Shown: positions 47,604 through 59,500 of the stretch, one piece after another | Numbering within the stretch: the first letter of the stretch is position 1 | How the letters are laid out: each line of letters opens with the position of its first letter | Assembly (NCBI GenBank): GCA_045837725.1 | Contig: JBEWZL010000239.1 | Span: 372,001 to 436,000, forward strand | Length of the DNA stretch: 64,000 nucleotides | Reading direction: 5' to 3' | From: Vermamoeba vermiformis | Taxonomy: Eukaryota > Tubulinea > Echinamoebida | Notes under the pieces: generated by a model | What the model was told of the DNA's origin: nothing | Databases searched by the model: none | What the model saw: only the letters and a program-made list of their open reading frames with translations | Position numbers and translations under genes: made by a program

Positions 47604-48002
47604 TTAGCAAATTCCACCACAAGTGGCGTACTGGTAGGCTCCCAACAAAGGAGGATGCGGAAGACCGCGAACCAAGCTTACTGACTGGCAACGTCTGAAG
47701 CAGCCAAATGTATTGTCGTACTTGAAGCTAAATCCTTCTCTAGTGACCAAAGAGGTCATGTGACCATCGTAGTATTCGACGGCATCCTCGTAGACATCCT
47801 GGAAAAGCACGTTTCCATTCTCATCCGTGGAAATAATTTTAACGAGCACGCCAGAGCCAGAAGATTGATCGGTGATAGTAATATTATACCAGCCTCCTCC
47901 AAGTGTAGCTTTGCTGGCCCTTACGCTATTGGACGCATCCGCCGCGACGAGAATGGCAGATGCAAGGAAAGTAAGCAGTAAAACAACGAGCTTTGTGGTC
48001 AT
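47604..48002 (-). CDS. Small secreted protein of unknown family
   Basis: The ATG at 48002 gives MTTKLVVLLLTFLASAILVA, a clear signal peptide with a likely cleavage near Ala-Asp-Ala. The mature part is about 110 residues with no intron, predicted beta-rich (GGGWYNITITDQSSGSGVLV), and has four cysteines near the C-terminus (FGCFRRC and YATCGGIC), probably two disulphides. An in-frame extension upstream of this Met lacks an ATG. I do not recognise the family. The role could be extracellular or lysosomal. Confidence 0.6.
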   Translation of the reverse strand: MTTKLVVLLLTFLASAILVAADASNSVRASKATLGGGWYNITITDQSSGSGVLVKIISTDENGNVLFQDVYEDAVEYYDGHMTSLVTREGFSFKYDNTFGCFRRCQSVSLVRGLPHPPLLGAYQYATCGGIC

Positions 48003-48377
48003 CTTGGTAAATATTGAAATTAATTTCAATAATTGTTTGATCAGACAGCGTGTTCCCTTTTATTGCTGGTCCTCCGAACCATCTCCACGTGCTCCGACGC
48101 GTCTCCGAAGGTTCCAAAAATACTTTTTAGGAACGAATTTCACTTACCTTTTTCCAACCATCTGATGTTCGTGTGTACGAAAAACGTTACGGTCTCAAGT
48201 AGTACTACGACCACTTTAAGCAAAGATATTTATTACAAGCAGGTTACACCGACTATGAACATCATTTACACAAAGAAATAAAGAGAATACTTAATTACAG
48301 TCATATACAAATGGATATCGAATGAATAGCAAAATTGAGGTGATGCTGGTTATACCAGCCAATTGAATCATAGCTCC
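48003..48377. other. Intergenic region, no gene seen
   Basis: This gap lies between two minus-strand genes. It must hold the promoter of the small secreted protein and the 3' end of the next gene. Open frames here are short and overlap on both strands without recognisable motifs. Confidence 0.6.
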
Positions 48378-49372
48378 TTAGGCAGTGGAGCTGAACAAGC
48401 CGCGAGCAACACGCTTGAAAGCACTGAAGTATCGCTGGGTGTAGTTCTTGAGCAAGAGCATTGAAAGGCGCTGGAATCCATAGCGCGACAACAACGAGGC
48501 TGTTACGACCATTGTGACGAACTTGAGCACTGCTTCGGACAGTTGTCGAGTCAAGCTTTGAAACAAGTTTTCAGGCGTTCTGCCAGCACCCACTGTCTCT
48601 TCTTCGAGCTGAATAGGACGCTCTTGTCTTCTTCTAGCTTGCTGTGCGGCAGGCAAGTCAGCGGCATCTAGGTGCACGATGCGAATGGGACCGCTTGTCG
48701 ACGGGACGAAATTTCCATTTGACGGAGTGTCAAGCTCGTGTGGTTCCAGGAGATTTTTAAGGCCTTTTCCCGCGCTTACGTCGTAAAGAGAAATAACTTG
48801 ACCGTCACGAGTTGTCTTGTTGAGCTTAACATCTTCGACACTGAAGTACTTCGAGTAAGTCAAGGACGAGTAGAATCCTTTCAGTGCCTTCGGATTATCT
48901 ACGAGAAGACTATCCTTCCCAGCCTCGTTGATAAGAGCCTCCATAATTTCAGTGGCTTTGTCAGGCGAGGTCAAGAGACGCTCCGCATGTTCTTTTTCCA
49001 ATGATTTGAGAACATCCGAGACGTGACCAAGAACTTTACTCTCAATTTGTGCTAGAAGGGCCTCGTCCTCAACAACTTCATCAACCATATCATTCCAAAG
49101 AGCTGCCAATCTCGGATCACTTTTAATACAATTTTAGTTAGAGAAATTTGATTCGAGATCTGGTTTATTTTTAGCCTTATCATTGCTTACCCTTGAATAT
49201 TGTTAAAAATGAAGTCCTTATCATTAGTAGTAAATACTTGTTCCAATTCCTCGATAGCTGCAATTTGTTGTTCCTTTTGATTAAAGAGCGAGCCAGGAGA
49301 CTCATAGTCTGCATCCGGACGAACTCGCAATTTTCGTCCTGCGATTACCGCGATTGCGCCGTAGACAGACAT
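48378..49372 (-). CDS. Unrecognised protein, helical, basic C-terminus
   Basis: The start at 49372 gives MSVYGAIAVIAGRKLRVRPD. One intron (about 49,190-49,120) joins in frame as FNNIQG to DPRLAALWNDMV. The product is about 300 residues. Residues ~60-150 are predicted helical and acidic (EVVEDEALLAQIESKVLGHV). The middle is Pro/Ser-rich. The end is a mixed hydrophobic and basic helical segment (VLKFVTMVVTASLLSRYGFQ and YFSAFKRVARGLFSSTA) that could associate with a membrane. I do not recognise the family. It is divergent from the TMEM14 gene with 168 bp between the two ATGs. Confidence 0.6.
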
Positions 49373-49540
49373 TTAAAAATACAGATGTTGTCTCTTGATG
49401 CAAGTAGAGTTTGTAATTAAAAGGAAATTTTGAATTTGAATAGAAAGCAAAAATTCTGCGACAAAATCTTTCGCTAGAACTTTGTAGCGAGCCTTTGTCT
49501 GACTTCATTATTACTTTAACGAGTCATATACAATTGCATA

Positions 49541-50011
49541 ATGAGCAACATTAATCTTGGCGGTAAGCGCGATCGAAATCATGCCTGGATTCACTTACCA
49601 ATCCTTTGACAGCTGCTGCGCTCGTAGCCATTGGAGGCACTATGGGCTATATGAAGACTGGTTCGATCACTTCATTAGCTACTGCTATTATTTTCGCCGT
49701 CTTGGTTGCTTTCTCCGCGTTCCGTCTCAAGCAAAAAGATCTAAAAGCCCCTACTATCTTAAAAGGTAATTAATTATTTAAAATTATGTTTATACGATGC
49801 ACGAATACCACGCCAAATCTAAGCTCTATTTCTAATTTTCTAATTATTTTATTGATTTTTTTATTTTTGCTTAGTTTTGTGGCTTCTCCTAGCAGTGGTC
49901 ATGGGCTACAGATTCTCTCAATCATTCAAAATTATGCCCGCTGGTGTTGTATTTTTACTCAGCGTTCTTATGTTCGCTTATAACAGTTTGTATGTCAAAA
50001 AAACAAAATAA
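49541..50011 (+). CDS. TMEM14-family small mitochondrial/ER membrane protein
   Basis: Three exons: the first is only MSNINLG (from 49541), followed by introns at about 49,562-49,611 and 49,766-49,875. The spliced product has about 105 residues with three to four hydrophobic helices. AAALVAIGGTMGYMKTGSIT and MGYRFSQSFKIMPAGVVFLL match the TMEM14 signature (GxxGYxKxGS and MGxRFxxSxKxMPAG). Animal TMEM14C acts in mitochondrial protoporphyrin transport. The stop TAA overlaps an AATAAA poly(A) signal. Confidence 0.85.
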
Positions 50012-50123
50012 AGCAAACAAGATCTGATTTGCTAAGAATGTATATTACAAATTTATTCGCAATTGTTTCAAATATTACAAGGTTAAGTGTATCTAACAAC
50101 TAAGCTTTATACACGAATGAAGT

Positions 50124-53100
50124 CTATTTGCCGGCCCTAGATCTCGGCTTAAAGGTACGACGGCCACTGATATCGTTCGAAGTAGAGCTGCCTCCACCAC
50201 CGCCACCAAACAGGCCAGTATCAAAGATACTACCGCCACCGCTGGAGGGTTGTTCAGATCGAGAAGAGCTTGAGGTTGTAGCGAAGGGATTAGCTGCCGC
50301 GGAAGAGGGTTGGCTCGCGCCACCAAATCCACCGAATCCGCTTGTGCTCGGCGTGGTGCTGAAGGAAGGCTGCGAAGAACCACCACCGAATCCCGATGAG
50401 AACGATGGAGCACCGCCTGTTCCAAAGCCAGACGAGGTTGAGGTTGAGCTACCAAACGGTGCAGAAGTCGACGCGGAAGGTTGACCAAATCCACCTCCGA
50501 AACCAGATGCGGACGGTGTGGGTTGAGCAGGAGTCGAGGGGAACCCAGGGAAGGATGGAGTGGAAGTGCTTGAAGTAGTAGTCGATGAACCACCAAAGGG
50601 GAATCCACTGGTAGTTGAGCTCGAAGGTTGATTCGAACCAAAAGCTGGTCCCGAGCTAGATGTGGAAGGAGTCGTTGTGAAACCACCAAAGGCAGGGGTA
50701 GATGAAGGTGCTGTAGTTTGAGGACCGAATCCACCGAAAGCAGGTGTGGAGGAAGTTGAAGTAGAAGGGGTAGGTTGTGAAGGGAAACCGAAAGCCGGAG
50801 TTGAAGTGGATGTGCTCGTGCTCGTGCTAGGTGTAGGGTTGAAACCAGTAAAGCCTGACGTCGCTGAGGTCGAGGGTGCCGATGGTTGAGATGTCGATGA
50901 TGGGTTAAAGCCAAAACCTGAGCTTCCAGTTGTTGCCGAAGTGCTCGACTGACCAAACGGAGCGGATGTGCTTGGTGCGGTTGAAGGTGTTGTGCCAAAG
51001 GCAAATGGAGCTGCGCTTCCTGTACCAGAAGTGGTTGAGGTCGTAGAAGAGCCAGTGGGATTGAATCCACCGAAAGCAGGTGTGGAGCTTGCGGGAGTGG
51101 AGCTGCTGGATGTCGCAGGAGTACCAAATCCAAAGCCACCAGTAGTTGTCGTGGATGTTGAAGGTTGGGTGGTAGAGGGTGCAGTTGGGTTGAAATTAAA
51201 CATGCTACCAGCCGCAGGAGTGCTCGAGCTGGTTGTTGAAGAGCTCGTCCCAGAATTGGCGCCAAAAGCAAATCCGACCGTTGTGGGGGTGGAAGTAGTA
51301 CTTGCTGGCTTATCGGTGGCAACAGTAGTCATAGCACTAGTGAACAACGTGCTTCCAGTGTGCGATAAAGCGGGGCGGGTAGCAGTTGTGGTTGCAGAGG
51401 TAGTAGAAGCTGGTTGGCTGGTGCTCGGGGCTCCAAAAGTAAAAGTGCTGCCACCGGTAGAAGCAGCAGGTGTGCTAGTTGAGGGAGCGCTCGTGGAGGC
51501 TGTCGGGTTGAAGTTGAACATACCCGTGGTTGATGGGGCAGTCGTAGATGAGGTGCTTGGTTGTGACGCAGTCGTGGCAGGTGTGGTGGTAGAGGCTGTT
51601 GCGGTGACAGCAGGGAAGTTCATCGTAAAACCGCCAGTCGTGCTAGCAGCAGGCGTCGTGGTGGAAGTCGTGCTAGAAGCTGTGCTCGTAGTAGAAGGAG
51701 TTGGATTAAAGGCAAAGGATGGAGTTGTGGTGGCGGTGGAAGTTGTGGATGCAGGAGTTGTAGTTGTGGTTGTGGAAGTAGTTGTGCTAGTAGAGGGCGT
51801 GCTATTGAAATTGAAGCTCGTTGTTGATGGAGCTGTGGTAGAAGTCGTGCTAGCCTGTGACGAGGAGCTCGTTGAAGTGCCTGCGGTTGGTGTGAATGAG
51901 AAGGATGGCGTAGTCGTCGAAGCCGTGCTTGAAGTAGCAGCGGGCGTTGTTGTGCTAGTTGTTGATGGCTGAGACGAGCTTGTTGTGGGTACGTTGAAGG
52001 AAACAGAAGGAGTGCTCGAAGAAGTTGTTGAAGAGCCGGTAGTGGTCGCAGTAGCAGCGGCAGTCGTCGCGCTCATGGCAAGATCGAACAACGGCTTTTG
52101 AGACTTCTTGTCGTCCTTCTTCTCAGCATCGGCCTTTTCTTTAGCAGCAGAATTGAGCAAGAATTGAGCACGTTTGTCTTCCTCATCGTCGGCGAGCGAG
52201 TTCCACTTTTGACGGCTGGGAGTTTGGTTAAGAACAGAGGGTTTAGCGGTAGAATTGAACAAGACTCGACGTCGTTTTGGTGTTGACTCGACAGGAGTCA
52301 TTGGGGATTGAGGTTCGATGTTAATTCGAGGCAAAGCAGCAACTCCAATACTTCGAGAAGACGCTGCAATATCGTGAATCGTGAGTGGCTTTGGTGGACT
52401 TGCTTGCTTGGAAGTGGGCACGGAGAGGGTTGGAGGAGGCTTGAAGATATCTTCGGTGTTGTCAAGAGCTGGAAGTGAGTAATCCGATTGGTTATCATCC
52501 ATTCCGTTTGTATCGGGCTCCGAAACAAGATCAGGGACTGAGGACTTTAAGTCCATGGGAGAAATTTGCTCCACTGGTGGTTCCTCAGTCGCATCCTGTT
52601 CGACCATATGCTCGTCATCCGGATAAAAGTTTCGCTTTTTGGGTTGCTCTACTGACGCTTGCAAGCTGCGAGAAGAGCGAGGAGTTTGAGGAGCCCTTTT
52701 GCTTCTTTTTTTGGCAGGAACGTCTCCGTTAACACTGCTATCTTCGGGAATATCCTTCTTCTTCCTCTTCTTTGAAACGGTAAGCTTAGGTCGCTTTTCG
52801 ATGGTGCCGGGTGAGTCCAAAACATTTTCGTCAAAACCAAGCGCGACAGCGGCTTTGCGTTTAGGCACTCGCGGTTGATTCAAAAACTCTGAGTGTGTGG
52901 AAGCGACGCGTTGTTTCTTCGGTGAGGTACCACGAGCAGATTCAGTTTCATCATCACGTGTAGATCTCTTGCGTCCTCGGCGTGTTTCCGAGAACTCCAT
53001 TTCTTGCATAAAATCCTCATGTGAAGCCATCGGTGCGCTGGGATATGAGTCCTCAACATTGCCCAAACTAGCGACAGGTTGCATTTTAACGCTCATTACA

Positions 53101-53939
53101 TCGCCTTGAGGTTGAGTGACAAAAGTGTCAAGCGATCGACCACTGGGGGTTGGTGCAATGCTGATTGGGCCTAAAAAAAATATTAATATCATCTCATATA
53201 ATAACATTATAACATACTCTTTAAGCCCTTTTGGCTAAAAGTTCGCTGACGCAAGCTATTTGATCCATTGGCATCCAAAAATGAGTTAATGCTGACTGAT
53301 GGTGCTGACGGAGTAGTGTCTTCGTACGCATTGTAGTTTGAGTTATAAAAGCTATTGACTTGGCCAGCACGCGGTGATAAAAAGTTCAGTCTTTGGGGTT
53401 GCAACGGTGACGCGAATGGATTCGATGCGTTGTTGGTCGCGGTTGTTGCTTGTGATTGCTCTGGTGGTTGTGCAATTTGATTTAAGCGAATGGGAGGTAA
53501 ATTGGCTGTCACTAAACGCAGATCGTGAATTAGATCGAATCAAAAAAAAAAATTGTGCACTTACCATCGATCGGTAAATTACGCTTTAAATTCTTTGGTC
53601 TATTTCTGTTGACTTTGGCATTATTTATTGTAATATTTTTGTTGATCCTAAAAAACACGAAGCGATCAGATCACGATCCAAGCAGTCCAACAAAAGTATT
53701 GAAAATTAATTGATAGTTAAAACTAAAAATATTTGCACTACATAAATGGAGGGTTTTGGGACGATTTAGCAAAGAAAAGAAGAAGAAAGCATATCCGAAT
53801 CCGATTTCACGACTTTTTCTGACTTCCAAGAAAAATATCGGGAACAGGGTGCTACTTACGTGACCGAAGGGGAAATATACTTTGTATAAATGAACCATAA
53901 TATTGCTGCCACAAGAAATAATGAAATCCAAAACAACAT
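50124..53939 (-). CDS. Membrane-anchored FG-repeat nucleoporin, POM121-like layout
   Basis: The start at 53939 gives MLFWISLFLVAAILWFIYTK, one transmembrane helix at the very N-terminus. A roughly 200-nt intron (about 53,849-53,649) joins SPSVT to INKNITINNAKVNRNRPKNL in frame. Two further introns follow (around 53,565-53,513 and 53,219-53,172). Next comes a region with at least five basic nuclear-localisation-like clusters (RRGRKRS, SPKKQRV, PKRKAAV, SKKRKKKD, AKKRSKRAP). The C-terminal ~680 residues (52,120-50,124) are Ser/Thr/Pro-rich with many FG, GFG and FxFG units, e.g. FGFGTPATSSSS and GGFGQPSAS, and it ends GRRTFKPRSRAGK. FG repeats bind transport receptors in the pore. A single N-terminal TM, NLS clusters and C-terminal FGs is the order of vertebrate POM121. 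An additional upstream coding exon is possible. Confidence 0.8.
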
Positions 53940-54609
53940 CTTTGCCTCCTCTGGTTCGTCAAAATTGTAGATGTGATGAATGGTTCGAGCTGTTTCTGAC
54001 TAAACGCAAGACGGCGAAATATATAAAACAAAAAAATACAAAGGTGCCTTGCGTGGTCGTCAGTAGTTGGTGTGCAAGAAAAGGCGCAAATTGAACAGAC
54101 AATAACTTTGGCGAGAAATTTGGCGCGTTTTGTGCAGTCCGGCCTAGTGAAGAAGAGCAAAGAGCGACTTCACATACTCTTGAATAATCATACAAGCGAA
54201 CCCAAGTGTTGCTTGTGCACCAATTTTTTGTCTCTCATCGTCATCCGAATTCGGATGCTTACCTCTCACCATGTTTTTAGGCAATGTATTTAATACGATT
54301 ATAATTATCGTAGTTTTCTTTCGACTAAACACTTGTCTTGGAGCGGATTGGTCTTAAAATCTGTTTGACGGCTCTCCGATCTAACAGCGCGATTTGAGAC
54401 AATTTGAAAATAATTTCGTCCGAAGCAATAGTTCGCAAAATCATGAGGGGACAGACAGGTCTCGATAAGAAAAAAATTACCTACAATCGCTGGGACTTGC
54501 CAAAATTGGGGTTGCTCAACGAAACCACGTGCAGCAGATTTTTACGAAGCAACAAAATAAATAGCCAGTTGCGGTCAGTTGTAATAAAAATCAAATCAAA
54601 CAACACATC
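53940..54609. other. Divergent intergenic region with a possible small minus-strand exon
   Basis: This region separates the nucleoporin gene (-) from the next gene (+). On the minus strand an ATG at 54272 opens a 42-codon frame (MVRGKHPNSDDDERQKIGAQ...), ending at 54144. It may be a small gene, an upstream exon of the nucleoporin, or chance. A TTTAG acceptor-like site just before SETARTIHHIYNFDEPEEAK, in frame with the nucleoporin Met at 53939, keeps the upstream-exon option open. No RNA gene is recognised. Confidence 0.35.
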
Positions 54610-56269
54610 ATGGCTTACTACAACGACGAAGACCTTGCTAAAAAGCTTCAACAAGAGCTTGCCGATGAGGAACTCGCCAAGAAAATGCAAGACGAATGGA
54701 ACTTACAACCTGTTCCTAACGCATCGATTCTTCCGGTAGCACCAGGCATTTTCGTCCCTCCTCGACCAGTAAACACAGTACTGGAGCGAGTTTGTGGAAT
54801 GGTCTACGACAACGAAGCAACCCGCTTGGCTGGTAAATACGGCTTAAACGTACAAAACGTATCTTGGGAAGATAATGCCCGATCGAAGGGTAGCTGTTGG
54901 GGCCCTTGCATTTCAGACAGTAAGTAAAAGACTCAAATAATCGTAAATTTAATTTAAATTTTTTGCGCTGCCTTAAATTCAAAATATTGAGCAATCAACT
55001 GTAATATGATTTGCATATTAATGTTATTTTACAGTGACCCTTCAAGTCGATGGCCATATGTTGCCAGTTATTCGATCACCGAACTTTGAAGATTTGACTT
55101 GGGATATTCCAATGGAAAAGATTCCTCTCGTGGTCGGTAACGAGAAGGGTGGAAATTTGCACACAGTTACCTTGAAGCAGTATTTGGAGAATTTCAGAAA
55201 CTACCTGCACAAACCAAATGGATGGAAAGGCCACCGAACTTCTTTATATGCCGCACGTGATACCCACGTTGTCACATCGGCTCAAGCTTGCTTCTTACCC
55301 ATTGCTGCCTCCGAAGAAACAAAATTCAACGTCGCAATTTACAACTACCAAACTCGTCACAATGATCCCGCTATTTTGGCCATCGTTGCTTCGAGCAAGG
55401 GCACCTCTGCTCAAGTTTTGACTGGCTCTGACAGTAAGTATCAAAATATTATCAATTATCTATCGCCAGGTTTCCTCGTGGTCAAATAGATTGCTAATTT
55501 TAATGTCTCAATAGGCAAGTTGTATTTCAACAATAACGGCGAGAAGTGTCCTTTCGTTGGTCAACGATTGACTGACTTCCGCAAAGAGAAGGGCGAGTCG
55601 ACTCAAGGACCCATGACTCAACAAGAAAAGCAGCAAAATATGTTGCTCATCATTCAAGTCCCGCTGAAGCAAAGACTGCCTCCCCCACCAACCTTTTACC
55701 CGCAAGTGTGTTACGACGAATGTGAGATCAATTTGCAGTCGGTCGCTTTTTCTGCTCCTGCCGCTCCAATGGCCAAACTCCGCTCCAATGTTGAAGACGC
55801 CATCATCAAGGTGGGCAAGAGCGAAGGTAGCTTTGAAGAGATCCAAAACTTCGAGATTGAACGCGATGATCGATACCCCGTTCGTGTCACCATGCAGTTC
55901 TACAAGGCCACCGATAACGGTGTTGTGAACGACGACAACATCAAGCAGATCTCAGAGCAAATTCAAGGCGCTCGTAAGAACGCTGACTTCATCGGATCGC
56001 TCGTCGTCGGTGGCGTCAGCAACAGACCCACGGAACCTACTTTGCCTAATCGCAATCCTTACGTGACTCCTGCTTGGTGGACCGAGTTCTGGTTGGTCTA
56101 CCGCAACGTCTTCCCTCAATACACTGAGGAGCGCGCCAAGGATAAGGTGTTCTCTGGAGGCCGATTTGCTAACAGCACCATGAACGAGGCTAAAGATCAA
56201 CTGATTGACATTTTATCGGCCGAGTCAGATCCAAACAAGAAACCACAACCTGTTTGGAACGTTTTGTAA
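54610..56269 (+). CDS. Unrecognised cytosolic-looking protein with UIM-like N-terminus
   Basis: The start at 54610 gives MAYYNDEDLAKKLQQELADE. Three exons (54610-54918, 55034-55432, 55515-56269) join in frame. The first 30 residues contain two similar helical units, EDLAKKLQQELA and EELAKKMQDEW, resembling ubiquitin-interacting motifs found in deubiquitinases. The rest is a ~450-residue folded region with CGMVYDNEATRLAGKYGL, HMLPVIRSPNFEDL, PVRVTMQFYK, and a Trp-rich end WWTEFWLVYRNVFPQ followed by VFSGGRFANSTMNEAKD. I do not recognise a named family. No signal peptide or membrane segment is visible. Strong use of GCC, AAG and CTC codons suggests high expression. Confidence 0.7.
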
Positions 56270-56511
56270 ATATTCAGCGAATGATTCAATAAATGTGAAT
56301 TCTTAAAATTATTTAATTGTTGTGATGCGTCTCACGTGTCGATCGCGCGAAGGGACATATCACTCTCCCCGGTCTTTTTCGTTCGATAAAATTTCGGTTT
56401 GGAATTTTTTTCATTTTCATAAACTAACTTGAACTTGAACCATACACGGTTCATTTACGAATCATCTTTTAAGATCTTTGATTAAGCCCACCAGAGTCCT
56501 CTCCGAAGGAA

Positions 56512-59500
56512 ATGGGCGTTCCTAAGTTTTTTAGATGGCTTTCTGAGCGATACCCGCTCATTAACCAGACCATCGATTTCCAAAATGTTGGCCCTATCTT
56601 TGGTATGTGCATAAAAATAGGCAAATTATCATAAAGACGATCGTGAAATTGCACTGAATTCATCCGACATCGGCCTTCTAACTAACCCTTACTTTATCCC
56701 AGATTATCTTTACTTGGATATGAATGGTATCATCCATAACTGCACTCACCCTAATGACGGCCAAGTGGTCCATCTCACCGAAACAGAGATGGTGACCAAT
56801 ATTTTTCGTTACATCGAGAATCTGTTCAACATTGTGAAACCCAGAAAAACTTTTTTCATGGCTATCGATGGTAAATATTGTCTCCTATCGAGATTGATAC
56901 GATTTGTTTTTTTTTGAATTTTTCTTTTTCTCATCCGTAATCATTCGTTCCAAAGATTTTCTCTGAACGGTGTTGCATCATCGATCGTCGTAAATACGAC
57001 TCTATTATATGATACTAACCTTATACATCATTAAGGTGTCGCACCAAGAGCCAAAATGAATCAACAAAGACAACGTCGCTTTAAAACTGCGAAAGAAGCT
57101 CGTCTTTTGTTAGAAAAGATGGTTAAGGCCGGCGAAAAAATGCCTGATGAGCCTCCATTCGACTCTAACTGCATCACTCCTGGTACGGAGTTTATGGCTA
57201 GAATTAGCGAGCACATCAAATTTTTTATTCGTAAGAAGATTAAAGAAGACGTTGAATGGCAAAAGATCAACGTTATTTTCTCTGGACACGAGGTAAATAC
57301 ACGTGCATCAACTTACATAAGAGCTTATATTAACTGCTTTAACAGGTTCCCGGAGAAGGAGAGCACAAAGTGATGGAATACATCAGACATCTCAAGGCTC
57401 AAAATGAGTGGGACGCGAATCAAGTTCACTGCTTGTACGGTCTCGATGCTGATTTGATCATGCTCTCGCTAGTCACGCACGAACCTCATTTTGCCTTAAT
57501 TCGTGAAGAAGGTGTGCTCGATCGCAAGAAGAAGAGAGCAGTTGGCTCTCCCGATCAGAAGTTCCACTTGCTTCACATCTCTCTCGTACGAGAATACCTC
57601 GAAATGGAATTCGAGTCACTTAAGCACAAACTCCCATTCCAGTGGAGCTTTGAGAAAGTTTTGGACGACTTCATTTTGCTGAGCTTCTTCGTCGGCAACG
57701 ATTTCTTGCCTGGCTTGCCCAGTCTCGACATTGCCGAAGGAGCTCTCAATATGATGTTCAAATTGTACAAAGACATTCTTCCTACTTTGGACGGCTACTT
57801 AACTACTGCTGGCCAAATGAACTGGAGTCGCATTGAAGTCTTCCTTCGTGCCCTCGCCAAGCACGAGAGGCACATGTTCGACATTATCCCTCCTCACTTG
57901 GAGCAAGTCGAGAAGCGACTGAAGGCTGAGCGACAGAAGGAGAACAAGACCGGCAAACCCATCTTGGCTGACGTTTTGTACGGAGGTGGCCAAGACAAGC
58001 ACGAGGACTTGTTGATCTCCAACGACAGCATTAAGAGCGAAGAAGAGGAGGACGACGAATACTGGAAGACTACTTACTACCGTGAGAAGTTTGAGTTCAA
58101 GGCTGACGACAAGGAGTCCTTGAAGAAGTTGGTCAAGTCGTACCTCGAGGCTATTGCCTGGGTCTTGCACTACTACTTCGACGGTTGTGTCTCGTGGAGT
58201 TGGTACTACCCTTACCACTACCCGCCTCTTGTTTCAGGTAAGTCCTACTCAACTTACAACTGCATAATATTCGTGTTACTAATGTATGGATAGATTTGAT
58301 CAACTTGGCTGATGTCGATATCAAATTCGATATGGGCAAACCTTTCTTGCCGCTTCAACAGCTGCTCGGTGTATTGCCTCCTGGTTCTCGTCGATTCTTG
58401 CCTGCTCCTTATCAACGTTTGATGATTGATTCCGAATCGCCATTGAACCACTACTACCCTCTTGACTTCCCCATCGACTTGAACGGCAAGAAGCACGATT
58501 GGGAAGCCATTGCTTTGATTCCTTTCATCGATGAGAAATTGCTTTTGGACGCTTGCAATGCTATCCCTGAAGGTGAATTGAAGGCCGAAGAAAAGAAGAG
58601 AAATACTTTTGGAAGTTCTTTCAACTTTGTCTTTGATGCTAATGTCAAGGACACCTACAAGTCAACTCTTCCTGGATTGTTCCCTGACGTTATCGAGTGC
58701 AACTCGCGCATGGACGAGTACCACTTGCCCATGATGCCTGACGGTGTCAAGAACAACTTCAGCTTGTTGGCAGCAACCAAGATCGGTGTCCACGTTCCCG
58801 CTGGTCTGCCCACAATGAAGACTCTTCATCACCGTGCTATCCCTCGTTACTTGAAGGTCAACTTGTTTGGTAACCCCAGCAGAAGAGATACTTTGATGAT
58901 CCTTCTTAACCCCACCGAGAAGAAGTATCAAAGACACTTGAAGGCCATTGAAACTGACGAGCGTTCTGGCCGTAATGAACTTGATGACGATGATGTGGGT
59001 CACGCTCAATCTCAAGACCTTGATGAGGATGACTCTCAGAAGCCCGACATTGCCGATTTCGCTCGTAAATACTTGCACAAGAGCTGCTTCGTGTGGCCCT
59101 ACCACCGCGAGGCCTTCGTCACTCAGATCACTTCTGAGGACGGTCGTTGGTCCGAGAACGGTAGCTTTGCTGCTTGGAGAGGCCAAGAGATGAACCAATG
59201 GTACAAGGAGTCTCTTTTCCTTCGCAAGAAGTTCTTGAGCAGCAAGGGTGTGGATGTTGGCACCACTTGGATCCTTGTGCACGTGCGATTCATTGAAGGT
59301 ATGATTCGTGAACGCGGTGTGCTCGTCAAGAGATGGTCTGAGAAGGAAGAAGTCATTCCTTACCAAATCATCCAATCCGCTGCACCCACTGAAGATCCTC
59401 GTTTCCTCGTCACTGCCAAGCAACCCATCGACGAGTTCCCGATCAACACCTTCGCTATCTTCTTGGGCCACGCTGCTTACGGAAGCATTGCCCGAGTTCT

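Noticed and set aside
50093-51322. 409-codon minus-strand frame rich in Leu/Pro/Gln
   Set aside because: Shifted frame of the FG-repeat region; it has no FG units or recognisable domain.
50968-51972. 334-codon plus-strand open frame rich in Val/Ala/Leu/Glu
   Set aside because: Antisense of the Ser/Thr/Pro FG-repeat region. The open frame follows from the repeat composition.
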